A stretch of DNA of 64,000 nucleotides from NCBI RefSeq assembly GCF_014638995.1, contig NZ_BMFR01000011.1, positions 62,001 to 126,000 of the forward strand, read 5' to 3'. Within the stretch, counting starts at the first letter, position 1. Each line of letters opens with the position of its first letter. The position numbers and the translations under genes are program-made. Positions 17,356 through 24,781 of the stretch are shown in pieces. The stretch comes from Virgibacillus oceani (GTDB taxonomy: Bacteria; Bacillota; Bacilli; Bacillales; Amphibacillaceae). The notes beneath the pieces were generated by a model, which did not search any database, was not told the DNA's origin, and saw only the letters and a list, made by a program, of their open reading frames with translations.

Positions 17356-18513
17356 ATGCATGCAGTTGTATTAGGTACTGGAATGATAGGTACAACGGTA
17401 GTCAGGGAACTTGTAAAATACCCACATATAGAAAAGGTAACCGCAGTTGATGGTTTTGGTAAAAATATTGATACATGTTTAGCGATTGCAGATAATCCGA
17501 AAGCAACAGGTAAATTAACAACTTTACAAACGGAAAAAGATATTTTTGAGGTAATAAAAGATGCGGATGTAGCTATTGCATGTTTGCCCCATTCATTAAG
17601 TTTAACCGCGATACATGCGGCAATAGCGGCGAAATGTCATTTGGTTGATTTGGTTGGCTCTAAATATGAAGAAAAAGTGAAGCTGGATCAACAAGCGAAA
17701 AATGCTGGAATAATCATAGTACCCGGATGCGGAGTAGCACCAGGAATAACGAACTTTTTAGCAGCACAGGGCATTGAATTGTTAGATGAAACAGATGAAG
17801 CGGTAATGATATGTGGAGGAATCCCAAGACATCCGTTACCCCCGTTATGGTATCAAGTTGTATTTCGGCTTGAGAGTGTGATGGGACTTTATACAAGACC
17901 GGCTCTGGCAGCTGAAAATGGTGAGCTTGTAAAATTGCCACCATTATCTGGGCTGGAATTGATGAATTTTCCAGAACCCGTGGGAGAGTGTGAGGCAGTG
18001 ATCACCGATGCACACAGCACTGCATACACCCTTAAAGATAAAGCGAGAAAGCTATATGAAAAAACAGTCCGCTATTCTGGGCATTGGAGCAAAATGGCAG
18101 TATTAGCTGAGCTCGGCTTTTTAGCGGAAGAACCAATTGAAATAGATGGGAATCAGATAAGTCCCAGAAAATTAACCGAAAAATTATTAGAGCCTAAACT
18201 GCGCGGCAAATCAAATGAGGATATTACAGTTGTCCGGGTTGTCACAAAAGGCAAAAAGAATGGCAAGAATACAACGTATACCTGGGAAATGGTGGATCTT
18301 TATGACCATGAACGCAATATCACCTCCATGGCCAAAACAACGGCAATCCCTGCAATGTTAATGGCCAATTGGATTTTGAATAAAAAGGTTACAGAGACTG
18401 GTGTCGTTCCGGTTGAGAATATTATTGTTAGCGATAGGTTCAGCCCATTTATCAGCGAATTAAATTCACAAGGCATTACGATTAAATACACCGAGGAATC
18501 TGCTATTCAATAG
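17356..18513 (+). CDS. Saccharopine dehydrogenase family protein, lysine 6-dehydrogenase-like
   Basis: A 385-residue protein with an N-terminal Rossmann fold (VVLGTGMIGTTVVREL, Gly-rich loop at residues ~6-12). It carries the family signatures ACLPHSLSLTAIHAAI, CHLVDLVGS and GCGVAPGITNFLAAQGI. The size (about 385) fits the lysine 6-dehydrogenase branch, which oxidises the epsilon-amino group of lysine with NAD, rather than bifunctional saccharopine enzymes. It lies between the binding protein (42 bases) and permease (23 bases) of an amino acid ABC importer, an unusual place. It probably acts on the imported amino acid. Exact substrate is uncertain. Confidence 0.75.
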   Translation: MHAVVLGTGMIGTTVVRELVKYPHIEKVTAVDGFGKNIDTCLAIADNPKATGKLTTLQTEKDIFEVIKDADVAIACLPHSLSLTAIHAAIAAKCHLVDLVGSKYEEKVKLDQQAKNAGIIIVPGCGVAPGITNFLAAQGIELLDETDEAVMICGGIPRHPLPPLWYQVVFRLESVMGLYTRPALAAENGELVKLPPLSGLELMNFPEPVGECEAVITDAHSTAYTLKDKARKLYEKTVRYSGHWSKMAVLAELGFLAEEPIEIDGNQISPRKLTEKLLEPKLRGKSNEDITVVRVVTKGKKNGKNTTYTWEMVDLYDHERNITSMAKTTAIPAMLMANWILNKKVTETGVVPVENIIVSDRFSPFISELNSQGITIKYTEESAIQ

Positions 18514-18536
18514 AAAATTAACTGGAGGGGATACAC

Positions 18537-19190
18537 ATGGACTTTTCAATAATTATCGAATCATTGCCGCCTTTACTAAAAGCTACAGTGATAACCGTTT
18601 TGCTGGCAGTTGTCTCCGTAGTGTTCGCATTAATACTGGGGTTCTTTACAGCATTGGCTAGAATCTCAAAAATTAAACTATTAAAAGCAGTATCATCTGT
18701 CTATATATCTATTTTCCGTGGTACCCCTCTTTTAGTACAAATCTTTGTAATCTATTATGGTTTGCCGCAAATAGATATTGAATTAAATCCAATACCATCA
18801 GGTGTTCTGGCATTAAGCTTAAATGCAGGTGCGTATTTATCCGAATCTTTCCGGGCAGCTATTTTAGCAGTTGATAAAGGTCAAATGGAAGCAGCAGTTT
18901 CAATGGGGATGACATATGGACAGGCAATGAGACGCGTTATTTTACCACAAAGCATTCGTATAGCAATTCCAACTTTGTCTAATACCTACATCATTTTAAT
19001 AAAGGATACTTCATTGGTTTCGGTTATTACTGTAACGGAATTATTGCAAATGTCTACATTAATCATCGCCAAAACATTCGAGCCTTTAACCATTTATTTA
19101 GTAGCGGCCGCACTCTACTGGGTTGTTATTACTTTTTTCACTGTAGTTCTGGATCGTTTGGAAAAAAGAACGTCAAGGCATGTTGTGTAG
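18537..19190 (+). CDS. Polar amino acid ABC transporter permease
   Basis: A 217-residue inner-membrane permease of the HisMQ type. It has about five membrane segments, and the EAA loop reads EAAVSMGMTYGQAMRRVILPQ with following R and IP residues. The IFRGTPLLVQIFVIYYGLP segment is typical of polar amino acid systems. It likely forms a homodimer, since only one permease is encoded. Preceded by GGAGGGG. Operon: binding protein, dehydrogenase, permease, ATPase. Confidence 0.92.
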   Translation: MDFSIIIESLPPLLKATVITVLLAVVSVVFALILGFFTALARISKIKLLKAVSSVYISIFRGTPLLVQIFVIYYGLPQIDIELNPIPSGVLALSLNAGAYLSESFRAAILAVDKGQMEAAVSMGMTYGQAMRRVILPQSIRIAIPTLSNTYIILIKDTSLVSVITVTELLQMSTLIIAKTFEPLTIYLVAAALYWVVITFFTVVLDRLEKRTSRHVV

Positions 19191-19251
19191 GCGATTTTGA
19201 CCAAATCCAATCTACGGAAAAAATGATAACCAATTTAGGGGAGGTATAAAT

Positions 19252-20007
19252 ATGGGTATAATACAGCTGCAAAACATTAAAAAGAGCTTTGATGAAAATG
19301 TTGTCCTTAAAGATATTAATCTATCTGTTGGAAAAAGCGAAGTAGTCGTCATTATGGGGCCAAGTGGTTCTGGTAAATCAACCTTACTACGGTGCATAAC
19401 ATTTTTAGAGGAACCTGATAAAGGTGTTATTAGACTAGGTGAAAATGAAGTCACAGCTGGAAATCAACCAAATAAACAGAGAAAAGCAACAATTAGGGAG
19501 CTCCGTCAAAATACCGGCTTTGTTTTTCAGCAGTTTAATTTATTTCCGCATCGAACAGCCCTTGAAAACGTCATGGAAGGTCCAATTGTAATTAAAAAAA
19601 TGGATCGCGATCAAGCTAAAAAGAAAGCTATCGCATTACTGACAAAAGTCGGACTAGCAGACAGAATGGATCACTACCCCGCACAACTTTCAGGAGGGCA
19701 GCAGCAAAGGGTTGCAATAGCAAGAGCCCTTTCCATGGAACCGATGGTAATGCTTTACGATGAACCAACCTCCGCATTAGATCCAGAGCTTGTTCGTGAA
19801 GTTCTTTTGGTAATGAAGGACTTGGCAAAAGAAGGCATGACAATGGTTGTCGTAACACATGAAATGGGATTCGCAAAAGATGTTGCCGATCGGGTTATTT
19901 TTATGGATGACGGTGTAATTGTAGAAGAAGGAAGCTCACAAGAGATATTTAATAATCCTAAGGAAGAGCGAACTAAACAATTTCTGCAGGATGTCGGCGA
20001 GGAGTGA
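19252..20007 (+). CDS. Polar amino acid ABC transporter ATP-binding protein
   Basis: A 251-residue ATPase of the GlnQ/HisP class. Walker A is GPSGSGKST, the Q-loop is in [11 protein letters not shown], the ABC signature is LSGGQQQR, Walker B is [13 protein letters not shown], and the switch His is in [10 protein letters not shown]. It drives uptake through the permease upstream. AGGGGAGG precedes the start. The stop codon is followed within 5 bases by a REP palindrome that an IS has split, so the normal operon end is disrupted. Confidence 0.94.
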   Translation: MGIIQLQNIKKSFDENVVLKDINLSVGKSEVVVIMGPSGSGKSTLLRCITFLEEPDKGVIRLGENEVTAGNQPNKQRKATIRELRQNTGFVFQQFNLFPHRTALENVMEGPIVIKKMDRDQAKKKAIALLTKVGLADRMDHYPAQLSGGQQQRVAIARALSMEPMVMLYDEPTSALDPELVREVLLVMKDLAKEGMTMVVVTHEMGFAKDVADRVIFMDDGVIVEEGSSQEIFNNPKEERTKQFLQDVGEE

Positions 20008-20009
20008 CA

Positions 20010-20043
20010 GTGGGACAAGTGGTCAGGCGGGACAAGGGGTCAG
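20010..20043 (+). repeat. Left half of a REP palindrome interrupted by the IS
   Basis: GTGGGACAAGTGGTCAGG followed by CGGGACAAGGGGTCAG. It is the inverted complement of the sequence at 21522-21555. Joining the halves at the duplicated CAG gives GGGGTCAGACCCC as the loop of a stem with about 30-base arms. Confidence 0.85.
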
Positions 20044-20052
20044 TAAACTATA

Positions 20053-20103
20053 CCCTATAGAGTGGACACAAAAAAAGCGGGACACTCTATAGGGTTCTTT
20101 TAT
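20053..20103 (+). terminator. Hairpin at the left end of the IS, terminator-like
   Basis: CCCTATAGAGTG (20053-20064) pairs perfectly with CACTCTATAGGG (20083-20094), followed by TTCTTTTATTG. It would stop read-through from the ABC operon into the transposase genes, a common IS safeguard. Confidence 0.65.
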
Positions 20104-20144
20104 TGTATAATGGGTAGATAGAAAATGGGAGCGGGGAATTACGA

Positions 20145-20573
20145 ATGAATAGAAAGTATTTTACACAAAAAGAGAAGAATATATTAAATAAAAATCCTTA
20201 TGTTAAGTCAGTGGGTGAAACACTTATAACCTATACTGATGAGTTTAAAAGGATCTTTATAGCCGAGAGTGAGATTGGAAAGTTACCAAAGGAAATCTTT
20301 GAAGATTGTGGTTTTGACGTTGATTTAATAGGTGGTTCTAGAATTAGAAAAGCAGCTTACAGATGGAGGAAGGCTTATAAAGAATCTGGTTTAGATGGAT
20401 TGACAGATTCACGTAAGGATTTTTCTGGTAGACCAAACAAAGAAAATATGTCTCTTGAGGAAAAAAATGCACGTTTAGAGGCTCAAATTCAATTGCTGAA
20501 AGCAGAAAATGAGCTACTAAAAAAGTTGAAAATGATGGAAAGGGGGCAGGGGAAAAGTAAAGATATCTGCTGA
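20145..20573 (+). CDS. IS3-family transposase OrfA
   Basis: A 142-residue DNA-binding subunit: helix-turn-helix segments (YTDEFKRIFIAESEIG, then IRKAAYRWRKAYKESG) and a C-terminal leucine zipper (ARLEAQIQLLKAENELLKKL) used to multimerise with OrfAB. The start follows GGGAGCGGGG. It ends 25 bases before the listed OrfB start. An A-rich TAAAAAAGTTG tract near its end could be a slippage site, but OrfB lies in the +1 frame instead of the usual -1 frame. Confidence 0.88.
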   Translation: MNRKYFTQKEKNILNKNPYVKSVGETLITYTDEFKRIFIAESEIGKLPKEIFEDCGFDVDLIGGSRIRKAAYRWRKAYKESGLDGLTDSRKDFSGRPNKENMSLEEKNARLEAQIQLLKAENELLKKLKMMERGQGKSKDIC

Positions 20574-20598
20574 ACAGAAGTTCCTTTTAATTCGTTCA

Positions 20599-21480
20599 GT
20601 GATTGAGAAGTTCGGTCTTAAAAGAATAGTGAAATACCTATGTACAGTTGCGGGTGTTTCCACTTCTGGTTACTATAATTATTTTTCTCTGAAGTCTCAA
20701 CAAAGAAGAGAACAAAGAGAAAAAGATGATTTAATACTTAAAGAAAATATTCTGAAAGCCAATAACCATGGCCGTAATAAAAATAAAGGCGCAAAACAAA
20801 TTAAAATGACGCTATTTGGTGAATATCAAATCAATTATAATTTAAAGCGAATTCGCAGGGTTATGAAAAAGTACAATATTGTCTGTGAGATTAGACGATC
20901 CAATCCCTATAAAAAAATTGCTAAAGCTACAAAAGAACACGCTGTCTTACCAAACTTATTAAACCGTGAATTTAAACAAAATACACCAGGAAAAGTACTA
21001 CTTACAGATATCACTTACCTTTATTACGGTAAGGGTCAGAAAGCCTATCTATCTACCATTATAGATGGCTCAACAAATGAAGTATTAGCTTATCATTTGT
21101 CCAGTAACATTAAATTAGAAATAGCTACCGAAACGTTAAACAAGTTAAAGAAGAACAGAAAAGTAAAATTAGATAAGAATGCACTCATCCACTCTGATCA
21201 AGGAGTACATTATACGAGTCCTAAGTATCAAAATAAAGTTAGAAAGCTTAGATTAAACCAATCTATGTCCAGGAGAGGAAACTGTTGGGATAATGCACTA
21301 CAGGAATCTTTTTTTGGCCATTTAAAGGATGAGGTTAATATTAAGCAATGTGGAAATCTATGTGAATTAAAAAGAGAAATTAAAAGCTATATAAGATACT
21401 ATAACAATTCCAGATATCAATGGAACTTAAAGAAGATGACCCCTGTTCAATTCAGAAGTCATCTTCAAAGTGCAGCATAG
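20599..21480 (+). CDS. IS3-family transposase OrfB (DDE integrase core)
   Basis: At least 293 residues from a GTG; the same frame is open back to about 20536 (KVKISAEQKFLLIRSV), so the real product may begin earlier or be fused to OrfA. It has an HTH_21 region (AKQIKMTLFGEYQINYNLKRIRRVMKK) and an rve catalytic core with D in LLTDITYLYYG, D in LIHSDQGVHYTS and E in NALQESFFGHLKDE. The C-terminus YIRYYNNSRYQWNLKKMTPVQF is typical of IS150-group transposases. It appears intact. Confidence 0.88.
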   Translation: MIEKFGLKRIVKYLCTVAGVSTSGYYNYFSLKSQQRREQREKDDLILKENILKANNHGRNKNKGAKQIKMTLFGEYQINYNLKRIRRVMKKYNIVCEIRRSNPYKKIAKATKEHAVLPNLLNREFKQNTPGKVLLTDITYLYYGKGQKAYLSTIIDGSTNEVLAYHLSSNIKLEIATETLNKLKKNRKVKLDKNALIHSDQGVHYTSPKYQNKVRKLRLNQSMSRRGNCWDNALQESFFGHLKDEVNIKQCGNLCELKREIKSYIRYYNNSRYQWNLKKMTPVQFRSHLQSAA

Positions 21481-21521
21481 TGTCCCTTAATTAAAATGTC
21501 CTTGACAAAGGGTACAGTTCA

Positions 21522-21555
21522 CAGACCCCTTGTCCCGCCTGACCCCTTGTCCCAT
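21522..21555 (+). repeat. Right half of the interrupted REP palindrome
   Basis: CAGACCCCTTGTCCCGCC followed by TGACCCCTTGTCCCAT, the complement of the left half at 20010-20043. Confidence 0.85.
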
Positions 21556-21561
21556 CAAAAA

Positions 21562-21590
21562 AGAAGCAAGAGAACCGTCCCCTCACCATC
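21562..21590 (-). repeat. REP-like element (GGGACGGTTCTC type)
   Basis: GAAGCAAGAGAACCGTCCCC is the inverse form of the RAYT-linked repeat. It lies directly at the 3' end of the MarR gene and beside the split palindrome. Confidence 0.85.
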
Positions 21591-22008
21591 AAAAGTCACT
21601 CAACTTCCTATAAATTTCCAGCAGCCTCAGTCTATCTTCCTCTGTTAATTTTTCAAACAGATTTCTGCGCAGGATTTGTCCTTCCTGATTGGCCCATTTA
21701 AGTACCTCATCCCCCTTATCCGTAATGGCTAAGTAGGTAATGCGCCGGTCCGATTTGCCAATAATTCGGGTAACTAATTCTTTATGTACCAGTTTTTCAG
21801 ATAAGTGAGTTACAGAAGGTGGCGTCAAACCGATCGCCTTTGCAATATCCGATGAGCGGCTCTTCCCGTTTGCCTTCAAATGGCCGAGGATCAGGATATG
21901 CGACACACCAAGATCTTCTTTAAATAGTTTATTCCATTGGATAATTAACTTATTTGTCACCTTATCCATTGAATGTATAATTTCAAAGATTGTTTGTTCT
22001 TCCATCAT
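21589..22008 (-). CDS. MarR family transcriptional regulator
   Basis: A 139-residue MarR regulator. The winged helix is seen in LGHLKANGKSRSSDIAKAIGLTPPSVTHLSEKLVHKELV with the beta wing RIIGKSDRRITYLAITDKG; N- and C-terminal helices dimerise. AAGAAGGA precedes the ATG. It lies downstream of two SDR genes, separated by a terminator. A 16-bp palindrome before those SDR genes (23633-23648) is a likely operator, so it probably represses them until a small ligand binds (inference). Confidence 0.88.
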   Translation of the reverse strand: MMEEQTIFEIIHSMDKVTNKLIIQWNKLFKEDLGVSHILILGHLKANGKSRSSDIAKAIGLTPPSVTHLSEKLVHKELVTRIIGKSDRRITYLAITDKGDEVLKWANQEGQILRRNLFEKLTEEDRLRLLEIYRKLSDF

Positions 22009-22022
22009 GAAATCCTTCTTTC

Positions 22023-22061
22023 TAAAAAAGAAAAATAGAGCCCTTATTGAATAAAGGCTCT
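22023..22061 (-). terminator. Terminator after the two-gene SDR operon
   Basis: AGAGCC (22037-22042) pairs with GGCTCT (22056-22061), extended by partly paired TTATT/AATAA. On the minus strand ATTTTTCTTTTTT follows. Confidence 0.75.
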
Positions 22062-22075
22062 TTCAGTCTACCATA

Positions 22076-22816
22076 TTATTGAGCAGAAAATCCTCCGTCA
22101 ATAACTAATTCTGCACCTGTAATATAAGAAGAATCGTCTGATGCCAAGAATAATGCTGCGTTCGCAATATCCTCTGGCTGTCCTAAACGCTGCAATGGAG
22201 TTGCCTGAATTAATTGTCCAAGTAAATCTCTTGATGTACTTAACCCTTTCGTCATTGGCGTTTCAATAATTCCAGGGAAAAGAGCATTCACACGTACACC
22301 GCTTTTGCCAAATGTTGTAGCAGCTGCTTTTGACAGTGCACGAACAGCACCTTTAGAAGCGGAATAATGATTAAATCCTTGTCCAATCTGCGCTGTATAA
22401 GAAGAAATATTCACGATGGAACCTTTCTTCTCCTTAGCCATATAGGAAGCAACATGCTTAATTCCCGCAAACGGACCGAAGCCATTAATGGATAGCATCT
22501 TTTGCCAATCGTCAAGATCAATGTCCGTATACGGCTTTTCAGAAGAAATCCCGGCATTATTCACGAGTACATCAATTTTCCCAAAGCGTTCGTAAACTTC
22601 TTTTGCTAACCCAGCCCAATCTTCCTCAGAAGCGACATTTAATTTCATCCCGACTACATTTTCTTTTCGGCTGGCTTCTTCCAGTGCCTTTTCATTTATG
22701 TCAGCGGCAATTACAGTTGCCCCTTCCGCACTGAAAAGATCGACCATTTTCTCTCCAATACCAGATGCTCCACCAGTAACAATTGCTATCTTTTTATCTA
22801 GTCTTCCCATTTTCAT
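22076..22816 (-). CDS. Short-chain dehydrogenase/reductase (SDR)
   Basis: A 246-residue classical SDR. The NAD(P) motif is TGGASGIGEKM, D at TVIAADINEKA suggests NAD preference, NNAGIS follows, and the catalytic residues are S (VNISSYTA), Y and K (YSASKGAVRALSK). The C-terminus SSYITGAELVIDGGFSAQ is typical. Substrate unknown. It is 9 bases downstream of a second SDR in one operon, suggesting two successive oxidoreduction steps on a hydroxy compound. Confidence 0.9.
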   Translation of the reverse strand: MKMGRLDKKIAIVTGGASGIGEKMVDLFSAEGATVIAADINEKALEEASRKENVVGMKLNVASEEDWAGLAKEVYERFGKIDVLVNNAGISSEKPYTDIDLDDWQKMLSINGFGPFAGIKHVASYMAKEKKGSIVNISSYTAQIGQGFNHYSASKGAVRALSKAAATTFGKSGVRVNALFPGIIETPMTKGLSTSRDLLGQLIQATPLQRLGQPEDIANAALFLASDDSSYITGAELVIDGGFSAQ

Positions 22817-22825
22817 GCTTCCTCC

Positions 22826-23575
22826 TTAATATAGTTTGATTGACCCGCCATCAACCATGATTGTTTGTCCAGTCATATAATCAGAATCTTCGCTTGCCAA
22901 AAATACCGCAGTTCTTCCAATATCTTGTTCTGGATCTCCTAATCGTCTTAATGGAATATTGTTAACCATTTCTTCGTATAATTCTGGTGCGCTTTGGCTC
23001 CATTGTTTTACACCCTCTGTAAGTGCAATAGGAGCAATAATGTTTACATTTATACCTTCTGGGCCCCACTCGTTAGCTGCTACACGGGAAATTCCGCGAA
23101 TTGCTTCTTTCGCTGCAGCGTATGACGCCTGTGTAGGCTGACCTTTAATACCAGCGCCTGATGCAAAGTTAATAACCTTCCCTTTCGACTTCTTAAGCTC
23201 CGGATACGCAGCTTTCATAAAGTTAAACGTTGGATAAAATCCAGTATTGAAGGATAAATCAAATAGCTCCATCGTTGTTTCCGAAAATAGCGCTTGTCTC
23301 GATGCATGCGCATTATTCACAAGAATATCAAGCTTGCCGAACTTGGCTACCACGTCAGAGATAATTCCATCAATATTTTCCGGCTTCGATATATCTCTAA
23401 TAAATAGCATGCCTTCTGTATATTGGTTAATTTCTTTTAACGTTTCGTTTGATTTCTCTTCATTAATATCAACTATTGCAATATGGGCACCTTCTTTCGC
23501 CATTGCAAGGGCAATACCACGGCCAATACCAGAACCGCTTCCTGTTACAATTCCAACTTTTCCTTGTAATCTCAT
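22826..23575 (-). CDS. Short-chain dehydrogenase/reductase (SDR)
   Basis: 249 residues from the ATG at 23575 (MRLQGKVGIVTGSGSGIG), which follows AAAGGAATGATTCAC; the frame is open further but has no better start. Motifs: TGSGSGIGRGI for the cofactor, D in IAIVDINEEKS, NNAHAS replacing the usual NNAG, and YAAAKEAIRGISR with catalytic Tyr and Lys. The usual catalytic Ser position is in INFASGAG. It ends YMTGQTIMVDGGSIKLY. First gene of the SDR pair; substrate unknown. Confidence 0.88.
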   Translation of the reverse strand: MRLQGKVGIVTGSGSGIGRGIALAMAKEGAHIAIVDINEEKSNETLKEINQYTEGMLFIRDISKPENIDGIISDVVAKFGKLDILVNNAHASRQALFSETTMELFDLSFNTGFYPTFNFMKAAYPELKKSKGKVINFASGAGIKGQPTQASYAAAKEAIRGISRVAANEWGPEGINVNIIAPIALTEGVKQWSQSAPELYEEMVNNIPLRRLGDPEQDIGRTAVFLASEDSDYMTGQTIMVDGGSIKLY

Positions 23576-23632
23576 GTGAATCATTCCTTTACCTATAGAT
23601 TGGAAACGTACTAATGAATCCTTAATACAATT

Positions 23633-23648
23633 ATTTAGACATCTAAAT
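23633..23648. promoter_or_regulatory. Palindromic operator candidate before the SDR operon
   Basis: ATTTAGACATCTAAAT is a 16-base near-perfect palindrome about 60 bases upstream of the first SDR start, with a further ATATCTAAAT half-site at 23653. Size and form suit a MarR dimer; the nearby MarR gene is the likely reader. Confidence 0.55.
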
Positions 23649-23720
23649 GTTTTATATCTAAATAATAGCATAAAAAGATAGTAGGGTTCAATTAAAGTAA
23701 CTTAGGTCAGCAAAGAATAT

Positions 23721-23756
23721 AGGGAGAAGTGCAGCAACAACTTCTCCCTATTTTTC
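23721..23756 (+). terminator. Hairpin terminator between the SDR operon and the sigma-like gene
   Basis: AGGGAGAAGT (23721-23730) pairs with ACTTCTCCCT (23740-23749), then ATTTTTCT on the plus strand. It may also block minus-strand transcripts coming from the sigma-like gene, although the T-run is weaker on that side. Confidence 0.6.
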
Positions 23757-23814
23757 TACAACAATAATGCTAATTCTCAATATGTATCTCCATAACGCTA
23801 CTAACATCTTTCCC

Positions 23815-23932
23815 TCAACCGATACACCCTCTGCAAACATAATTTGCTGCACGGGCATAGCGTAAATAATAAAGCACTTTAATATCTTTCATTAATTCTT
23901 CAATCTTTTGCTCATCACACCCGCCCAAATCT
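23815..23932 (-). pseudogene. Short open stretch, probable remnant of a small cysteine-containing protein
   Basis: Directly after the sigma-like gene the minus strand reads LGGCDEQKIEELMKDIKV and then LRYARAANYVCRGCIG before a TGA. Only a TTG could start it and there is no ribosome binding site, so it is either a remnant or depends on coupling. The CxxC-like ending suggests a metal site. I cannot name it. Confidence 0.25.
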
Positions 23933-24263
23933 ATGTATTATAGACTTGTGAATCCTCAGCAACGTTAATGGTCTTAATGTGATAATGGTTTGCAAGTTTA
24001 TGTTCGGCATTATGCTGCTCATATACCTGTTCCTTCTTCTGTCGCGTTAAGTCAAACATGCGTTTACGGATAACATAATTGAAGTATGTCGCAAGCAGGC
24101 CATTATCTGGATGGTACCTCTCATATGCATTCCACATAGTAACTAATCCCTCTTGATGACGTTCCTGGTATGAATCTTTAACGTTTAATTTATAATTATG
24201 ATACTGAACTCTGCGTTTATTTTGATTACGGATCTCTTCAAAAGTTATTTTGTGATTTTTCAT
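23931..24263 (-). CDS. Sigma-70 region 2-like protein without region 4
   Basis: A 110-residue protein starting after AAGGAGAAAACAC. Residues ~30-80 match the sigma-70 region 2 pattern: SYQERHQEGLVTMWNAYERYHPDNGLLATYFNYVIRKRMFDLTR, where D/E-x-x-QEG, AY...PDNG and the IRKRxxD-x-R core helix are typical. No region 4 (-35 recognition) follows. Split sigma factors, such as the SigO/RsoA pair of Bacillus subtilis, provide a precedent for region-2-only proteins. A paralogue with a conserved leader is at 28149-28406. A role in controlling the genes between them is inference. Confidence 0.65.
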   Translation of the reverse strand: MKNHKITFEEIRNQNKRRVQYHNYKLNVKDSYQERHQEGLVTMWNAYERYHPDNGLLATYFNYVIRKRMFDLTRQKKEQVYEQHNAEHKLANHYHIKTINVAEDSQVYNT

Positions 24264-24540
24264 GTGTTTTCTCCTTGACCTTAAAGGATTAACCTTTTAG
24301 GTGGGTTCATTTTTAAAATAATATCAGCTATTGTTTAAATGGCATGATAAGAAATAGTTGTCCGGATTAACTAGTTTTATTACTTGAAATGCCAATGATC
24401 CCAATGATCGCAGCTGCATAATTAAATCTAAAATCTACTATTCAAAGCGAAACACTATAACGCAAACGTTTACAAGTTAGATTATATAGAAAAATTAATC
24501 GTTTGGCTGTGATTTAGTTCACTATTAAGTAGGTGTTTTG
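24264..24540 (-). repeat. Leader region, copy A of a duplicated segment
   Basis: About 270 bases upstream of the sigma-like gene are repeated at 28407-28650 upstream of its paralogue. The best part is about 80 bases with few changes, including CCTTTTAGGTGGGTTCATTT and AGAAATAGTTGTCCGGATTA. A further block, GCTGTGATTTAGTTCACTAT, recurs at the far end. This copy also holds TGTAAACGTTTGCG (minus strand, 24461-24474), close to a catabolite-responsive element. Confidence 0.75.
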
Positions 24541-24781
24541 GAATATATTGGGTAAATAATGCATTTTTTAAATTTAGATTCCCCTATTATGGTTCAAAAT
24601 CACATACTTCCCATTGCATATTCATTACCCCTATGCAATAATTATCCAAACAATAATCTCTAAAATTTCAAATTATTACGAACAACTTATTAGCTAATAT
24701 TATTGAATACGAAGGTGGTCAGCAAGGTTATTAATTCTATACTTCTAAATTTTTATATTACATACTTAAGGAGATGTTACA
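24541..24781. other. Promoter region of the permease gene
   Basis: An AT-rich stretch between the leader of the sigma-like gene and the permease ribosome binding site AAGGAGATG. No T-box or other riboswitch signature was found. No gene seen. Confidence 0.4.

Larger units (their letters stand above)
20044..21521 (+). mobile_element. IS3-family insertion sequence (IS150-like), 1478 bp
   Basis: The element is bounded by imperfect inverted ends, TAAACTATACCCTATAG on the left and TGAACTGTACCCTTTG as the complement of the right. It has a 3-bp direct repeat CAG on each side (20041-20043 and 21522-21524), the target duplication length of IS3 elements. It carries orfA and orfB, whose products have the HTH and DDE integrase organisation of the IS150 group. 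It landed in the centre of a REP palindrome behind the amino acid ABC operon. Confidence 0.92.

Noticed and set aside
24541-24781. T-box or amino acid riboswitch before the permease
   Set aside because: No AGGGTGGNACCGCG element or terminator/antiterminator pair was seen.
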